Below, piece after piece: positions 37,861-50,813 of a stretch of DNA of 64,000 nt. Made by a program: the position numbers and the translations under genes. Where the stretch lies: NCBI GenBank assembly GCA_020226215.1, contig CM035230.1:16969883-17033882 (forward strand), read 5' to 3'. This stretch comes from Sindora glabra (lineage: Eukaryota; Streptophyta; Magnoliopsida; Fabales; Fabaceae). The notes beneath the pieces were generated by a model. It worked only from the letters and a program-made list of their open reading frames with translations. It had not been told where the DNA came from and searched no databases. How positions within the stretch are numbered: position 1 is the stretch's first letter; every line of letters starts with the position of its first letter.

Positions 37861-40694
37861 ACAACCTACTTCTATCAAGGTATCTCCATTGGATTGAAGT
37901 GATTGATAGAATTTTGTCGTGAATTCTAATGATTCTTACTGACTGAAATTACAGACCAAATTCATAGCTTGGATTTGTCATGGGCAGTTTTTTTTTTTTT
38001 TTTTAATTGAATATATACGTATACCATGGTACTTGTTTCTCTATTTGTCTTCAATTCTGTATACTATTCTGTTATTGATCTCTTTATCTTCTCTCAACTT
38101 TCATGTTATTATAATCTGATGAACTATTCTCAAATAATACATGCCTAGTCATGTTATTATACGTATCTGTGTATATTTTTTTCATTTTAATATTTTAATG
38201 CTTGTCTTCAATTCTGTATCCTGTTCTGTTCGTGATCTCCTCATTCTTTCTCGACTTTCAAAACAAAAAAACACCAGGTAGTAATTGGGTTTGAAATTTT
38301 CGTTTGATTTCATATATGCTTCAAGTAATGTGATGAACTGTTTTCAATTACTCCATGCCTCTTTTACTAATTGAAGCACATCTATTCTATTATTAATTTG
38401 AATGTTCTTTTTCATTTTAAATTTTAACACTCTCCTCTGTTTATATATTTTTTTCATTTTAAATTTCAACACATTTGTCTATACTTTTTATTCATATATA
38501 CTCCTTTTCATTTTAAATTTCAAACACTCCTATCTTTTCCGTTCTTTCAAGCCCTCATACCAAATTATCTATTTAGTTTATTTGAACATTCAAGTCAAAT
38601 AAGAGCATTCATCAATGAAATTCTTAATTTTCCTTCATGTCGTATGCATATTTAATTTTGTTCGAATATATACGTATACGATGATTTGATTCCATGTTTT
38701 GACTCTCTTTTTGTCTTTAATTCTGTATGCTGATCTACTCTTGATCTCTTTATCTTCTCTCAACTCTCAAATCAAAAAACACCAGGAAGTAACTGTAATT
38801 GAAGTTTTCTCTTGATTTCTTATATGCATCAAGTCATTTGTTGAACTATTTTAAAAAATTCTATGTCCCTTCTACTGATTGAGCACATCTATCTTATTAC
38901 TAATTAAAATGCTCTTTTTCATTTTAAATTTTAAACACTCTTATCTTTTTACTTCTTTCAAGCTTTCATACCTAATTGATTATTTAATTTATATTAACTT
39001 TCAAGTTCAATAAGAGCATTCAGAAATTGGATTTGAGATTTTTTGTTGATTTTTACTAAGATTTCAATTGATCTATATAAATTAACGAGCTAAATATAAA
39101 CTAGGTTAGAACAGTGATATGTCATGAATAGCAACCTTCTTCTACCAAGCTGTCTCCATTGGACTGTAGTGATTGGGAGAAGTTTCCTGTCAATTCTATG
39201 GTACTTACTGATTGATGTATCAGAATAAATTCATAGCTCAGATTCTTGTGCTGTGTAGGTTTCTTTCTGTAAATTTTTATATGTATGCGTAGATTTGGTT
39301 TCATGCATCTCTTATTGATTGAAGCCCATCCATGGAATTCTTAATTTTTCTCCATGTCAAATGCATATTTTCTTTGTTTAAATATATACGTATACATTTG
39401 ATTCCGTGTTTCGACTTCTCTGTTTGTCATCAATTCCGTACGCTGATTTGTTCTTAGTCTCTCTATTTTCTCTCAACTTTCAGATGAAAAAACACCAGTT
39501 AGTAACTGTATTTGAAGTTTTCTCTTGATTTCTTATATGCATCAAGTCATATGGTGAACTATTTTCGATTACTCGATGCCACTTCTACTAATTGAAGCAC
39601 ATTTATTCTGTTATTTATTTGAATGCTCTTTTTCATTTTAAATTTTATTAAGATTATCTATTTATATTCTTTTTCATTTAAAATTTGAGCACTCTTATCT
39701 ATATTTTTTATATGCTTTTATTCATATTAAATTTCAAACACTCTTATCTTTTCTAATCTATCAAGCCTTCATACCGAATTATTTATTTAGCTTATCTCAA
39801 ATTTCAAGTTAAATAAGAGCATTCAAAAATTGGATTTGAGATTTTCTTCTGATTTTCTGTAAGCCTTCAAGTTGTCTGCATAAATTAACAAGCTAAATGA
39901 AAACTGGGCTAGAACAATGACATGTTGTCATGATTGGCAACCTTCTTCTATCAATCTGTCTCCACTGGACTTAAGTGACTGGGAGAAGTTCACTATCAAT
40001 TCTATGGTACGTATTGATATACCAGAACAAATTCTAAGCCCGAATTCTTGGGCTATGCAGGTCTCTCTCTCTCTCTCTCTTTTTGAATTTTTATATGTAT
40101 GTGTAGATTTGATTTCATGCATCTTTTAGTAATTGAAGCTCATCTATAAAATTCTTAATTTTTCTCCTTCTCATACGCATATTTTGTTTGAATATATACC
40201 AATACGATGATTTGATTCCATGTTTTGACTTCTCTGTTTGTCTTCGATTCTCTCTTTATCGTCTCTCAACTTTCCAAAAAGAAAAAAAAAAACGCCATGC
40301 AGTAATTTGTATTAGAAGTTTTCTCTTGATTTCTTATATGCATCAAGTCATCTGCTCAACTATTTTCAAAAACTTCATGCCTCTTCCACTGATTAAAGCC
40401 CATATATCTTATTATTAATTTGAATGCTCTTTTTCATTCTAAATTTCAAACACTCGTCTTTTTACTTCTTTCAGGATTTTATCTTGTTTGTGTATTAGGT
40501 TCATTCAGGAATTTAAATTACGGTTGCAATCGCAATTGCGGTACTGTTGTGATGCAGACAAATGCAGAAAGATGCTGTTCAAATTTGCGGAAAATTGCAT
40601 ACTGTGGTTGCGGACCTTTTTTAAATCTCAGGATTCATTCATTGAATCAATTAGTGAAAGCATGAAGCCATTTTTTGTCCCTTTGGTTAATTGA
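37860..40694 (+). pseudogene. Four-fold tandemly repeated gene fragment, family unknown
   Basis: An intron-like sequence (ATATATACGTATAC, a TGTCTTCAATTCTGTA-type segment, CTTTATCTTCTCTCAACTTTCA, an ACACCAGG-AGTAA segment, TTCTCTTGATTTCTTATATGCATCAAGTCAT) recurs four times, with the AGTAA anchor near 38272, 38781, 39491 and 40299. An exon-like segment lies at 37865-37985, 39135-39255 and 39917-40060. The best copy reads WQPSSINLSPLDLSDWEKF, then NSMVRIDIPEQILSPNSWA, ending CAG|GT; the second has a stop after about 27 codons and the first has several. A further segment after an acceptor-like TTTCAG (40474) reads open to 40694 (RFIQEFKLRLQSQLRYCC, then KMLFKFAENCILWLRTFF). Direct joining of the two segments gives a frame clash. 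I do not recognise the protein family. Confidence 0.55.
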
Positions 40695-42816
40695 ATTTTC
40701 TTTTTCATGCATGTGCTCCAAGGAATTTAACAGTAGCGGCTTGCATTTTTAAGCTTTGGTTATATTTTCAAGCTACGGAAATTTAATGTGCTTTTTACTT
40801 TATGAATGATTTGGCATTTGTTAGATAAATTGACAATGTCAAAAGAATTTGCTAAGATAATTACGTCACTTGCCAGTAAAAATAAGCAAGAGTTGCCAGA
40901 AGATTGTATATGTTATTAAAAAAAAAAAAAGTGTAATTCAGATGTGAGCAGAAAATAAAACATCATTTGTCCTTTATTAGTCTATTTAGGAGAAAAAGGC
41001 TGGATTATTTAGAGCAGCTATGCTCAGAGAAAAATGAAATAAAAATGCAACAGTCATGAAAGGTAAAATTACTCTCATCCATTTGTAATTGTATGTTTGT
41101 GTATTCATATATGATGCATATGAACAGAGAATCTTGATACAAATGTGTTCAATCGTAGTGATAATTCAATTCATAGATGCAAGAAATCGAGGCCAATTGA
41201 AAGTGACGTGAATATTTTAAGAGACACATCAAATGATATCTTTTTCTTTGAGATTGAACGCTATATCCAATTAGCAAAAAAAAAAAAAATCATATAAAGA
41301 TCAATTTTTTTTGTTTGAATTATGTATTGATGTTTTGATAAATCAATTTTTTTTTATGCATTTGATTGTATTTAGTTGGCATCATTCTTTTCTCTGGTCA
41401 ATTTTAGTTCACAAAGAATATTGCAGGAAAGGTAATATCTTATAATATTTCAAATATTGTTATTATGATGTGTTTAATTTTTTATGTTCATTGCTAATAT
41501 GAAAAACATATGGATATTTATTTTTGAAGTTAAAAGATGGAAGATGTTTCTAACAATTAGATCAAGTCATAAGTTCATGTTTATCTTCATCAATTTTGAC
41601 TAATTTTCCGACCATTAATCAAATGCAAGTTGTTGCAAAGAACATGAAACAATAAGCTCTGTGTCGAAGTTCATGTCATGTGCTTAAAGAAGTTACAAAT
41701 AGTAAACAACAACAACAGGCAAATTTTGCTAAGTTCTCTAAAGTTAAAATTTACTTCCTAAGTATTGTCTCTGTTCTGCTAAACATTCAGCGTTGTAATA
41801 TTTAATTTGGTAGAGTGTTATGTGTTTTAATATACATGTTAAATATATGTAACAACTTTTAATTTATTTTTTAACTTTATTAATCAAGATACAATTCATA
41901 AGAACTCTGATTAAAAATGATTATTAGTTGTTGCCTTCGTATGAGTTCTAATATGGATATCTTGCAATTTTAGAAAGACTTGCATAACTTTGAATTTAAA
42001 TTATTCCATCATGCATCATATATGTTCTGATAAGTCCTCTAAATTTTTGTTTAATCTTGTAAGGTGGTTCTTTTTCCTTTAATTATACATGTTTAATACA
42101 CAAAACAACATTAATAATTCAATTTAACTTTATTTTATAATTGATATTTAGGCAATGGACACTATCCAATATAATATCAACCATAATCATCATGTTCAAG
42201 TCAGAATGCAATTTGTAAGAATTTTAATAAGAAAATTAATTTTAGTTATTTAGTTAACATGGATTCTAGTATGCATGCTTTTTAATTATAGAAAATACAT
42301 TATTGCATGCTCACTCTATGGCATTGCAAGGATTAAGTTATTAATTAAATTTAATCTCTTTACATTCCTTTGAACAATCACATTCGATTCAAATAGCGAT
42401 TAGTAAATTACAAACATGAGCAAATCAAGAAAATTGTGATTATTGTTATTAGTGTAATCAATTTTTCTTATAAAATCCTAAATTGAATAATTTTTATCGT
42501 GAGCAACTAACAAAGATGTTGAGTATAATGATCCATTTCATCAAAAATCAATTAAAGATAATAATACATTTGAAATTATTTGATTATTCTTGCTTTATAG
42601 TGTTTTTTTTCCAACTAAATATATTGTATGTAATTGATGTTGTACACATTTATGCACAAATGGTCTTTTTCCTGAATCAAAAGTAGAGTGTATTACATAT
42701 CAAGAATTCAAAGGTCGTGAACTTATATATCAGGATATAAGTAGAATTATATGATTTTTATACTTAAAATTTTTTTTCTTTAAATTGATAGCTTTAGTCT
42801 ATTCTAGATATACATT
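40695..42816. other. AT-rich sequence upstream of the Helitron remnant
   Basis: No gene recognised. The 5' end of the Helitron, expected to begin with TC, should lie in this interval but no clear terminus was seen. A 67-codon frame at 42483-42686 has no ATG support. Confidence 0.4.
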
Positions 42817-45800
42817 ATTGGGATATTGGACACAAGTCAAACAAATGCAACTACTATGGAGCTTTATTATGGCTTGAGAAACAAGTCAACAAGAAAGAGG
42901 TTCAATCTTCACCAAAATTTTCTTTTTGTTATATGCAAGAAAAAGTAGTTCTACATCTAGACCACCTTTTCTATTGTATGATCTTTTACATGGTAAACAT
43001 AAAAAAAAAAAAGCAAAGAACTTATCAAAAACATATGAGCTTACCACATGATGTTTGCATTCACATCATTAGGAGGTAGAGTTAATTCATAAATTAACCA
43101 TAGATCTAGCCTTTATATGTATAGAGTTAGTGGTCAAAATTATCATTTGATAGGTAATTTAATTCCTTAAACAAGTTACAATCCTAAATTTCTTGATTTA
43201 TATATCTATGAAATAGATCATGAAGTGTCAAACAAGATTGAAGCTTTAAGGTTAATTAACTGCCCATTGGATTATTTTTACACTTGTGAGAAATTACTTA
43301 CATTTCAATTTTTCTAGATCTGGACATTGTTATGGCTCATTGAATTAATCAATTGTTAAGAAGCTAAAAGGAATGCTTGATAATCACAATATTCTTGTAA
43401 AATCATTTCAAAGAGTGAGAGAGGCATTTGATAAAAACAAAACTCGATAAGTTAGTTTAAAACTTGTCAGGAAAAAAAGGTAAAGATGGTAGAATATATA
43501 TTCTATCTATGATTGATGAAGTAGCAATGCTTATAGTTAGTCATGTTGAAAATCTGCAAAAGGGATATAATATTATTGTCAAACAACATAATGGTATGTT
43601 GTAGCAGATCAATGAACATCATCTTACTTACTTGGCATTATAGTATTCTTTATTATTTCCTTATAGAGAGGATGGATACACTCGAGGAATTGGATTAAGA
43701 ATGAACAAATTTGACCGTGAGAGGGTTCATGTAATATCATTTATACATTAAAGTAGACAAGATAGATATTATTCAATGCAAGAGGAAATCATTACAATAA
43801 TTTTTGGTTAATGCGTATATAATGGTTGAATCTAAAAAATCATGGTTTATTCATAAACATAAAAAATAATTTAAAGCTGATTTGTATAAAGGACTTTTTG
43901 ATGTAGTTTTACATGAAAAAACAAAACCATTTTCACATGACAAGTGCATTATTCTACCTTCTTCCTTTATCAAAGGATCTAGATATATGATGCAAAACTA
44001 TTAAGAAGCCATGGCCATTTGCAAATGGGCTGGTTTTTCAATTTTCTTTTATAAAATTTACATGCAATCCAAAATGATTAGAAATTATAAAAGAAAAAAA
44101 AAAGCTAAAGCTTTTGGATTGAGGCCAAGAGATTATCCTATTGACATTGTTCAAGTGTTTAAAATAAAGTTAGATAACTTGGTCAAGGATTTGATGCACA
44201 AGAAATTTTTTAGAAAAGTTAAAGCAAGCAAGTATTTGACAATGTTTAAACTTTAATTATTTATTGATATGATTATTTATTTTAGTTAATACTGAGATAA
44301 ATTTTTAAGCTTCTTGATTACAATTATTTACAGAATTGAATTTTAGAAAAGAAGCTTACCATGTGCACATATTTTACTATTTATTCTTCCAAAGGATAAG
44401 ATATGATCTCAAGATAAAATTGATAAGCTCATTTCAATTGAAATTTTAGATACGTAATCCTATACGTTTTAATGTTGTAAAAAATTATGACATATAGTCC
44501 ATTTAGTGTAGCTAATGCCAAGTCTCCTTGCATAGTGGAAGGCAAGTGTTTAAAGCATTTTTTAAAAATTTCAATGAAAGAACAATATTGGATAAAGATG
44601 GATATCTAAAGTGAACAGAATAGATAAAAAAATTAAGAAAAATGGGATTCCACTAGATAATCGATATGTAGTTCCATTCAATGCATGGTTGCTTAAAAAA
44701 TATCAAGCACATATAAATATTGAGTACTATAACCAAGGAAAAGAAATCAATACATTAACAAAGGTTATAATAGAATTATAGTTGTACTTGAACAAATAGA
44801 TGTAAATAGAGAATCAATTGAAGATAGAGATGAAATAAAGATTTATTATGATTATAGGTAAATTATTATAAATTTCAAAATTCTATTATACAACTAAGTT
44901 TGATTTTTGTTATAAAAAGACATTTAATATTTTTTTATTATGTTTTGGTGCATATCTGCTTGTAAAGTTGTGTGGAGATTATTTAGATGGCAATTCGATA
45001 TAGATATTCTTTTATGGAAAGATTGAATTTTCATCTTGAAGGAGAACAAAATGTCACATGCAATGGTGATAATGATTTAGACACTATGGCAAAGAGATCA
45101 AATATTCACCGATTACAATTCCTTGCTTAGATGGATAAAAATAATAAATATCTTTAAGCTTGGAACTTGATATATGAGCAATTTCCAAATGAGTTCATTT
45201 TTAAAAATGCCTATAAAAAATTGGTTTCTTAGAAAGAGAAGGTTTGCAATTGGAAGATTAATTTATATTCTTCCATCAAATGATGAAAAATACTACATGA
45301 GATGATACTCAAATATTAATGGTGTGGAGCATAAAACTTTTAGGGATGTATATTATGCTCAAGGATTACTTAATGATAATGAAGAGTACATTAATGCCAT
45401 AAATGAAGCAAGTCTTTGGGTACAAGATATTATCTATAAAAATTATTTGTTATTCTACTATTGTCAAATAGTATGACTTAACCAAATCATGTTTGGAATG
45501 AAAGTTAGTAAGTTTTGACTAAGGATGTTCTATATAAATAAAGCCATATGTAATGGAATATAAGTAATATTAATAATAGTTAATAATACTATGCTAAAAA
45601 AAATTAAAATTTTTTTATCATATTGTGAGATCTTATATTAATTGAAATTTTCTTCTTATGGTTTTGTTTTAAATTTAGTTTTGATAGATGATCAAATCAA
45701 AGATTACAATTTATACAAAATTGAGAAAATTTTGTAGAAAAATAAAAGAAGTCTTAAGGATTTTTCCCTCTATGCTATGTCCAAATGATTTTGAGTGAGT

Positions 45801-46610
45801 AAATGGTCTTAGTACCCTTATTTTAGAAGAACTTGCATATAATATCTCTGCTTTAACTAGTGAGCATAAATATTTTATTTTAAATAAGACAAATAAGCAA
45901 AAAAATGTTTATGAGAAGATAATGTATATTGTTTCTTCCAATAAAGGAGGCATTTTTTTTTTTGTATATGGATATGGTGAAACTGAAAAAACTTATTTAT
46001 GGAAGACTTTATCTATGGCATTCCATTGTATAGGATAAATAATCTTAAATGTTACATCAAGTAGAATTGCTTCTTTACTTCTTCCTAGTAAACACTTTAC
46101 ATGTTTGAGATTCAGTATTCCTTTAGTTGTTAATGAATCATCAACTTATAACATTTGATAAGGAAGTGAAATAGCAAAGCCACTAATTTAAACTAGACTA
46201 ATAATATGGGATGAGGCCCTAAAAGTAAATAAATTCTATTTTGAAGCTCTAGATAAAAGTATTAAGATGTGCTTAGGTTTTCAAATCTTAATAGTCTTGA
46301 TCAATTATTTAGTGGAAAGGTTATAGTCTTTAGAGGTGATTTTAGGTAGTTTCTAAATGTAATCCTAAAGACTTCAAGGCATGATACTGTTCATGTGACA
46401 ATCAATTCATCATATATATGAGATTATTGTCAAATTTTTAATTTTACACAAAATATGAGGCTTCTAATAGCGATCCATTGTTATATTTACTTTTATCTTC
46501 TATTTACCAATGTTCACTATTTAATAATTAATTATAACCAATTTTATAGGTTATCATCAAGCTAATATCAATGACATTAAAATTTCTTTAAATAGGTATT
46601 GAAAATTGGA
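42817..46610 (+). pseudogene. Helitron Rep-helicase pseudogene, part 1
   Basis: Plus-strand frames follow a plant Helitron RepHel protein in order: YWDIGHKSNKCNYYGALLW (42817), AYHMMFAFTSLGG (43037), DGRIYILSMIDEVAMLIV (43486), YSLLFPYREDGY (43646), ILPSSF-KGSRYMMQNY-EAMAICKWAG (about 43950-44030), VFKIKLDNLVKDL (44155), the Rep H-x-H pair HVH at 44360-44368, NGIPLDNRYVVPFN and KKYQAHINIEYYNQ (44643-44740). The helicase part has GYGETEKTYLW at about 45970, where the Walker A GTGKT has become TEKT, LIIWDEA at 46198 (Walker B) and VIVFRGDFR at 46320. Many stops and frameshifts. Helitrons move by rolling-circle replication; this copy is dead. It stops within ...LKIG at 46610, where a gypsy element is inserted. 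Confidence 0.9.
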
Positions 46611-49600
46611 TGTCATGACTTGAAACTTAGGCTTGTGACTTGTGAATGACCTTAAAGTAGGGCATACAAACACTAGGCCATACAAGCCTCTAACATGTTC
46701 AACTTATAAGATATTAATAGGTTTTGCAATAACACATATACTTGTTATCACATAACATTCAAATTTCCAATGGTCCTAGCATGGACAACATATTTCCATC
46801 ATCAATATCTTGTTCAGCTCATGATCATATATATAGGTATCATCATGGACTTCCATTGTTTGATCATAATTTGAGCATTTCAATGGCAATTCACATTTAT
46901 ATAAACATAGTCTTTTACAAATTAAATAAGTTTAGGCACAATAAAAGCCAAATCCTACCTATGGGTTATGAAGCACTTCTAGAATTTTTATATATAGTAT
47001 AAATAACAACTTTAACTAATTAATCCATAAAACAATGTGCGTGATTCACTTTTAAATGTGCTCTCTTCAAAGCTATGAATAAAAGACTTGAAACTTCACT
47101 CCTATCTGAAGGGTATAGAAAACATAATAGTGAATTATTAACTCAGTGAGTAGATAATATGCATGCCAACAAAAATGAGATAAGTTAGGGCATGAGCTAT
47201 TCACAAAAAATTTTAAGCATCAATTTAAAATAAACAACCTAAATTGCAATAGAAATATCCGAATTGTTAAAACACAATAAATACAAAATGAATGAATATC
47301 TAGATAAGCCAATTTAAAAGAAATTAAAGGTTATCAAATATACAATAGTATAGCTTCTTACTAAAGAAACAACTTTATAAAACAACATTAATGGAAAAAA
47401 CATTCATAGAAAACCTTTACATTTGAAAATAAAAATCTTCTTGAGAACATTTTCAATTAACATAGCTATGATTAAAACTCTTTTCAATCCTATATAAATT
47501 CTATCAATTTATGATCCATATAAATTTCATCCATGCATCATCCATGTGCAATTCATCAAGGTTTCCAACCTTTACATTGTGGTTTTCATTTCTAAACATA
47601 TCATTAATTCCACATTTGTAAAACCAAAACCATTTCATAACCTTTCACTATACACATTTTATAAACATTTCATTTTTAATAAAGTAACTCACATAAACCA
47701 TTGAAATCATCATATCATTATTTTACTACCATTTTTCATAACTATGGCTCAAGAAAAGGTTTTCAAGGTACTTGTCCTAAGAATACCTAAAGCTCTAACA
47801 TATATATATATAAGGAAGTAAAATGCAAATGAAATATAATAACTCAATAATTAATGAAACTAATAATTTGAAATCATATAAGTAGTTGAAAAATATAAAA
47901 AATATATATGTTAGAATATATATTATTGACACACAACAATGGCTAAAACATTTAAGTTTGACTCCACCACTCTTTATGGCCAGTTGATGCTTGTAAGTTA
48001 AAAACTCTTATCTTCTACAAGCATCAAGTGACAAATAAATCATAGATTAATACATGTAAATACTAAATTCCTAATATCTAATCAAATATAAAAAAATTCT
48101 AAATCAAACCCAAAGCTCCAACATGATAAAAATCTAATATTGACTACCAATTAGCTAACTATGCTAATTTAATTCCTAATCAAGAGAATGAACTTTAGGA
48201 TTACTTTTCTAGATCAAAAGATCAAAGATTATGGAAAGGGTGATTTGTGGGTTTACTATTCAACCATTCCCAAGAATTAAAACCAAAGAGATCATACATT
48301 AAATACATAATACCACATAGTTTATAGCAAAATTATAAAGCACATAATTTGGATTTTTTCAAGTTCCACAACTTTTAAACCTAAGCATGCTTGGGTCTAT
48401 ATTTTATTTACAATTTTAAAAAATATGAGTACCATTTTTCCACACTAAAACAAGGTTTTCATGCCATGATATAGTAGTAAAGAAGGCTATAAAAAATTTA
48501 GTTACATATTTATCTAAAAATTCACATTTTTAGGCACAAGCTTCAACTTAGCTCTATTGAGCATACTATTTTTAGAAAATCCACATAAAATAACAAACAT
48601 TTAAAATTTCTAAAAATCACCAGATATGAATTTCAATATTTAAACTTCATTTTGAACTTTAACCTTCCTCAAAACAAGTTATACAAGTTACTCATTTACC
48701 TAATTGCCAAAGTAGTTTGAAAAAGACACACTAAACTTGAAATTTCCATTTTAATTATCAAACTTTAACATAATTTTCTAAAAATTTTTAGACCACTTTA
48801 GAAGGCATAAAATATCATTTTTTAATCATTTTTATACCCAAAATAGGACTAAATAATTATCCACAATCCAAACTACCAAAGTTATTTGAAAGGGGGTAAG
48901 TTTAGCTTAGAAACTCCATCTTTAACTCTAAAAATATCCAAATTTTTTTGAAAAATTGTAGAATTATTTTTAAATTTTAAAGAATCATTTTTAACTCCTT
49001 TTTATGCTAAAAAATTTACAAAAATACCCAAACATTTACAAATCAAATAGTTTTGTAAAAGAGAAAATAGTGCCATAAAAAAAAGAAATTTTTTGCACTA
49101 TTTCTTTAGTGCAAACCATGACTCCCAACTTATTTCCAAGTTGCTTTAACTTCCAAAATCTTGATATAATTGTATACCAATATCATATAAATAGTTTAGA
49201 ATATAGATTGATAAGTTTTTATAAGAAAAATAAATTTTTTTCTCCACAAAATAATGGAAAAACTATGAAACCTCCAACATGTTGTCAAGAAACATTTGTT
49301 TTTCAATTTTAATTTAATACTTATAATAAAATACAAAATATTATATACTAGTTTTTAAAATTAAAATTTTGTGCTAAATTTTCAAAGAAATCTATGAGGT
49401 TTAATTTAATTTTTCCTTCAAAGAATTATTCCAAACTTGCTAGGAAAATAATTTTTTTAAAATTAAACAATTTAAATAATATAGTTAGAAAAGATAGTTT
49501 TCATGTCTCTCTCAAATTTACTTTTATGCAAAATTATCCTTTTTCAAAACATCCTTTTTGCCTCAACTTTTAAAAGAATCATTCAAGTATTTACTTTCCC

Positions 49601-50813
49601 AAAAGAAAGCCAAATAACCACCTCCAAATTTTCATTTGAAAATTATGATTTTTAAAACCCTTTCTTGCTATTTAAGAAGACCACCTTTAAAATTATTTCA
49701 TCACTAATTCATAATTTCAATATGTCATCACAAGTAATCAACCATGAATACTCATGACTTTAGCATAGTAAATGATAGTCATTACAAAATAGATATTCAT
49801 CTTATATATAATAACTTTTTTTTTTTAAAATGAAGAGTACAAGAGGAGATTTCAACTCATCCTTAGAAATCAATAGAACCCCTAATCTCTATCTAACATC
49901 CAAGATCCAACCTAAAATAAAGTTGGTATAGAGCTCCGTTGGGATTTAGGGAGCCCTACCTTTTCCCAAATGACCTCAAGGGCTATAGTAAAGTATATAT
50001 ATGGGATTGCACAATTTTCTTTCCTTTTCTTTTTTATCCCTATGGCCAACACCCCTCTTTTGTTAGAGAGCTAGAAAACCTTTGTTTCCCTTTTATAACA
50101 AGTTATTAGAGAATATACCTTGGAATAATCCTACTTAATCTCATATTATTAGAGCAAATTCCTACGTACTTTCTTAATGTCCACACAAAATCATCATTAA
50201 CCTTTCGTAATCATCTAAATTAACTTAGTGTCATTAACTTATCTTTCTCATAAATTTTTGTCCTACTTAATCTCATATTATTAGAGCAAATTCCTATATA
50301 CTTTTTTAATGTCCACACATAATCATCATTGACCTTTCTTAATCATCTAAATTAATTGAGTGCCATTAACTTATCTTTCTCCTAAATTTTTGTCACAAAA
50401 ACTATAACTTTCTTGTGGCTTCATGGGCCACACTTTTTTCCCCAATTTTGCCAATTATTACATTTTCCATGGTATTTTGTATAGTACTAATGTAATCCAA
50501 AATTCTATGAATCTTGAATCTTGAATAATTTATAAAATTACTTTAATTATTCGTGAAAAATTTTACAAAATTTCTATTACTAAAAATTCATTTCACTTAT
50601 CTTAAAATTATTGAATTACTTTTATTAATTTCCTATGAATTCTTTTAATTCTTCAAAGTTCTCTTCCAAATAATTTCAAATAATTTTTCATATGCTATCA
50701 CCAATAAATACTTTTACAGGTATAAATAAATAATTTTGCTAATCACCCACTTTTAGACACTATTTGTTTAATTCTGTATGTCATTGACTATTGGATTTTT
50801 AGTGAATATTACA
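46611..50813 (-). repeat. Left (3') LTR of the nested gypsy element
   Basis: 4203 bp, plus-strand ends TGTCATGACT and GTGAATATTACA, so on the minus strand TGTAAT...CATGACA. It is similar over its length to the right LTR. It holds a 132-bp tandem duplication (CCTACTTAATCTCATATTATTAGAGC at 50130 and 50262) that the right LTR lacks, and lacks about 430 bp present in the right LTR at 57800-58230. No coding capacity; the 86- and 67-codon frames at 46742 and 49109 are chance. Confidence 0.9.
50130..50395 (-). repeat. 132-bp tandem duplication in the left LTR
   Basis: Two copies of a segment starting CCTACTTAATCTCATATTATTAGAGC and ending in TTTCTC-TAAATTTTTGTC. The right LTR has one copy (about 62368-62500), so the duplication arose in this LTR after insertion. 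Confidence 0.85.

Noticed and set aside
40420..40665. 81-codon cysteine-rich frame
   Set aside because: Out of frame with the better segment 40476-40694 that follows the acceptor-like site; likely a shadow of it.
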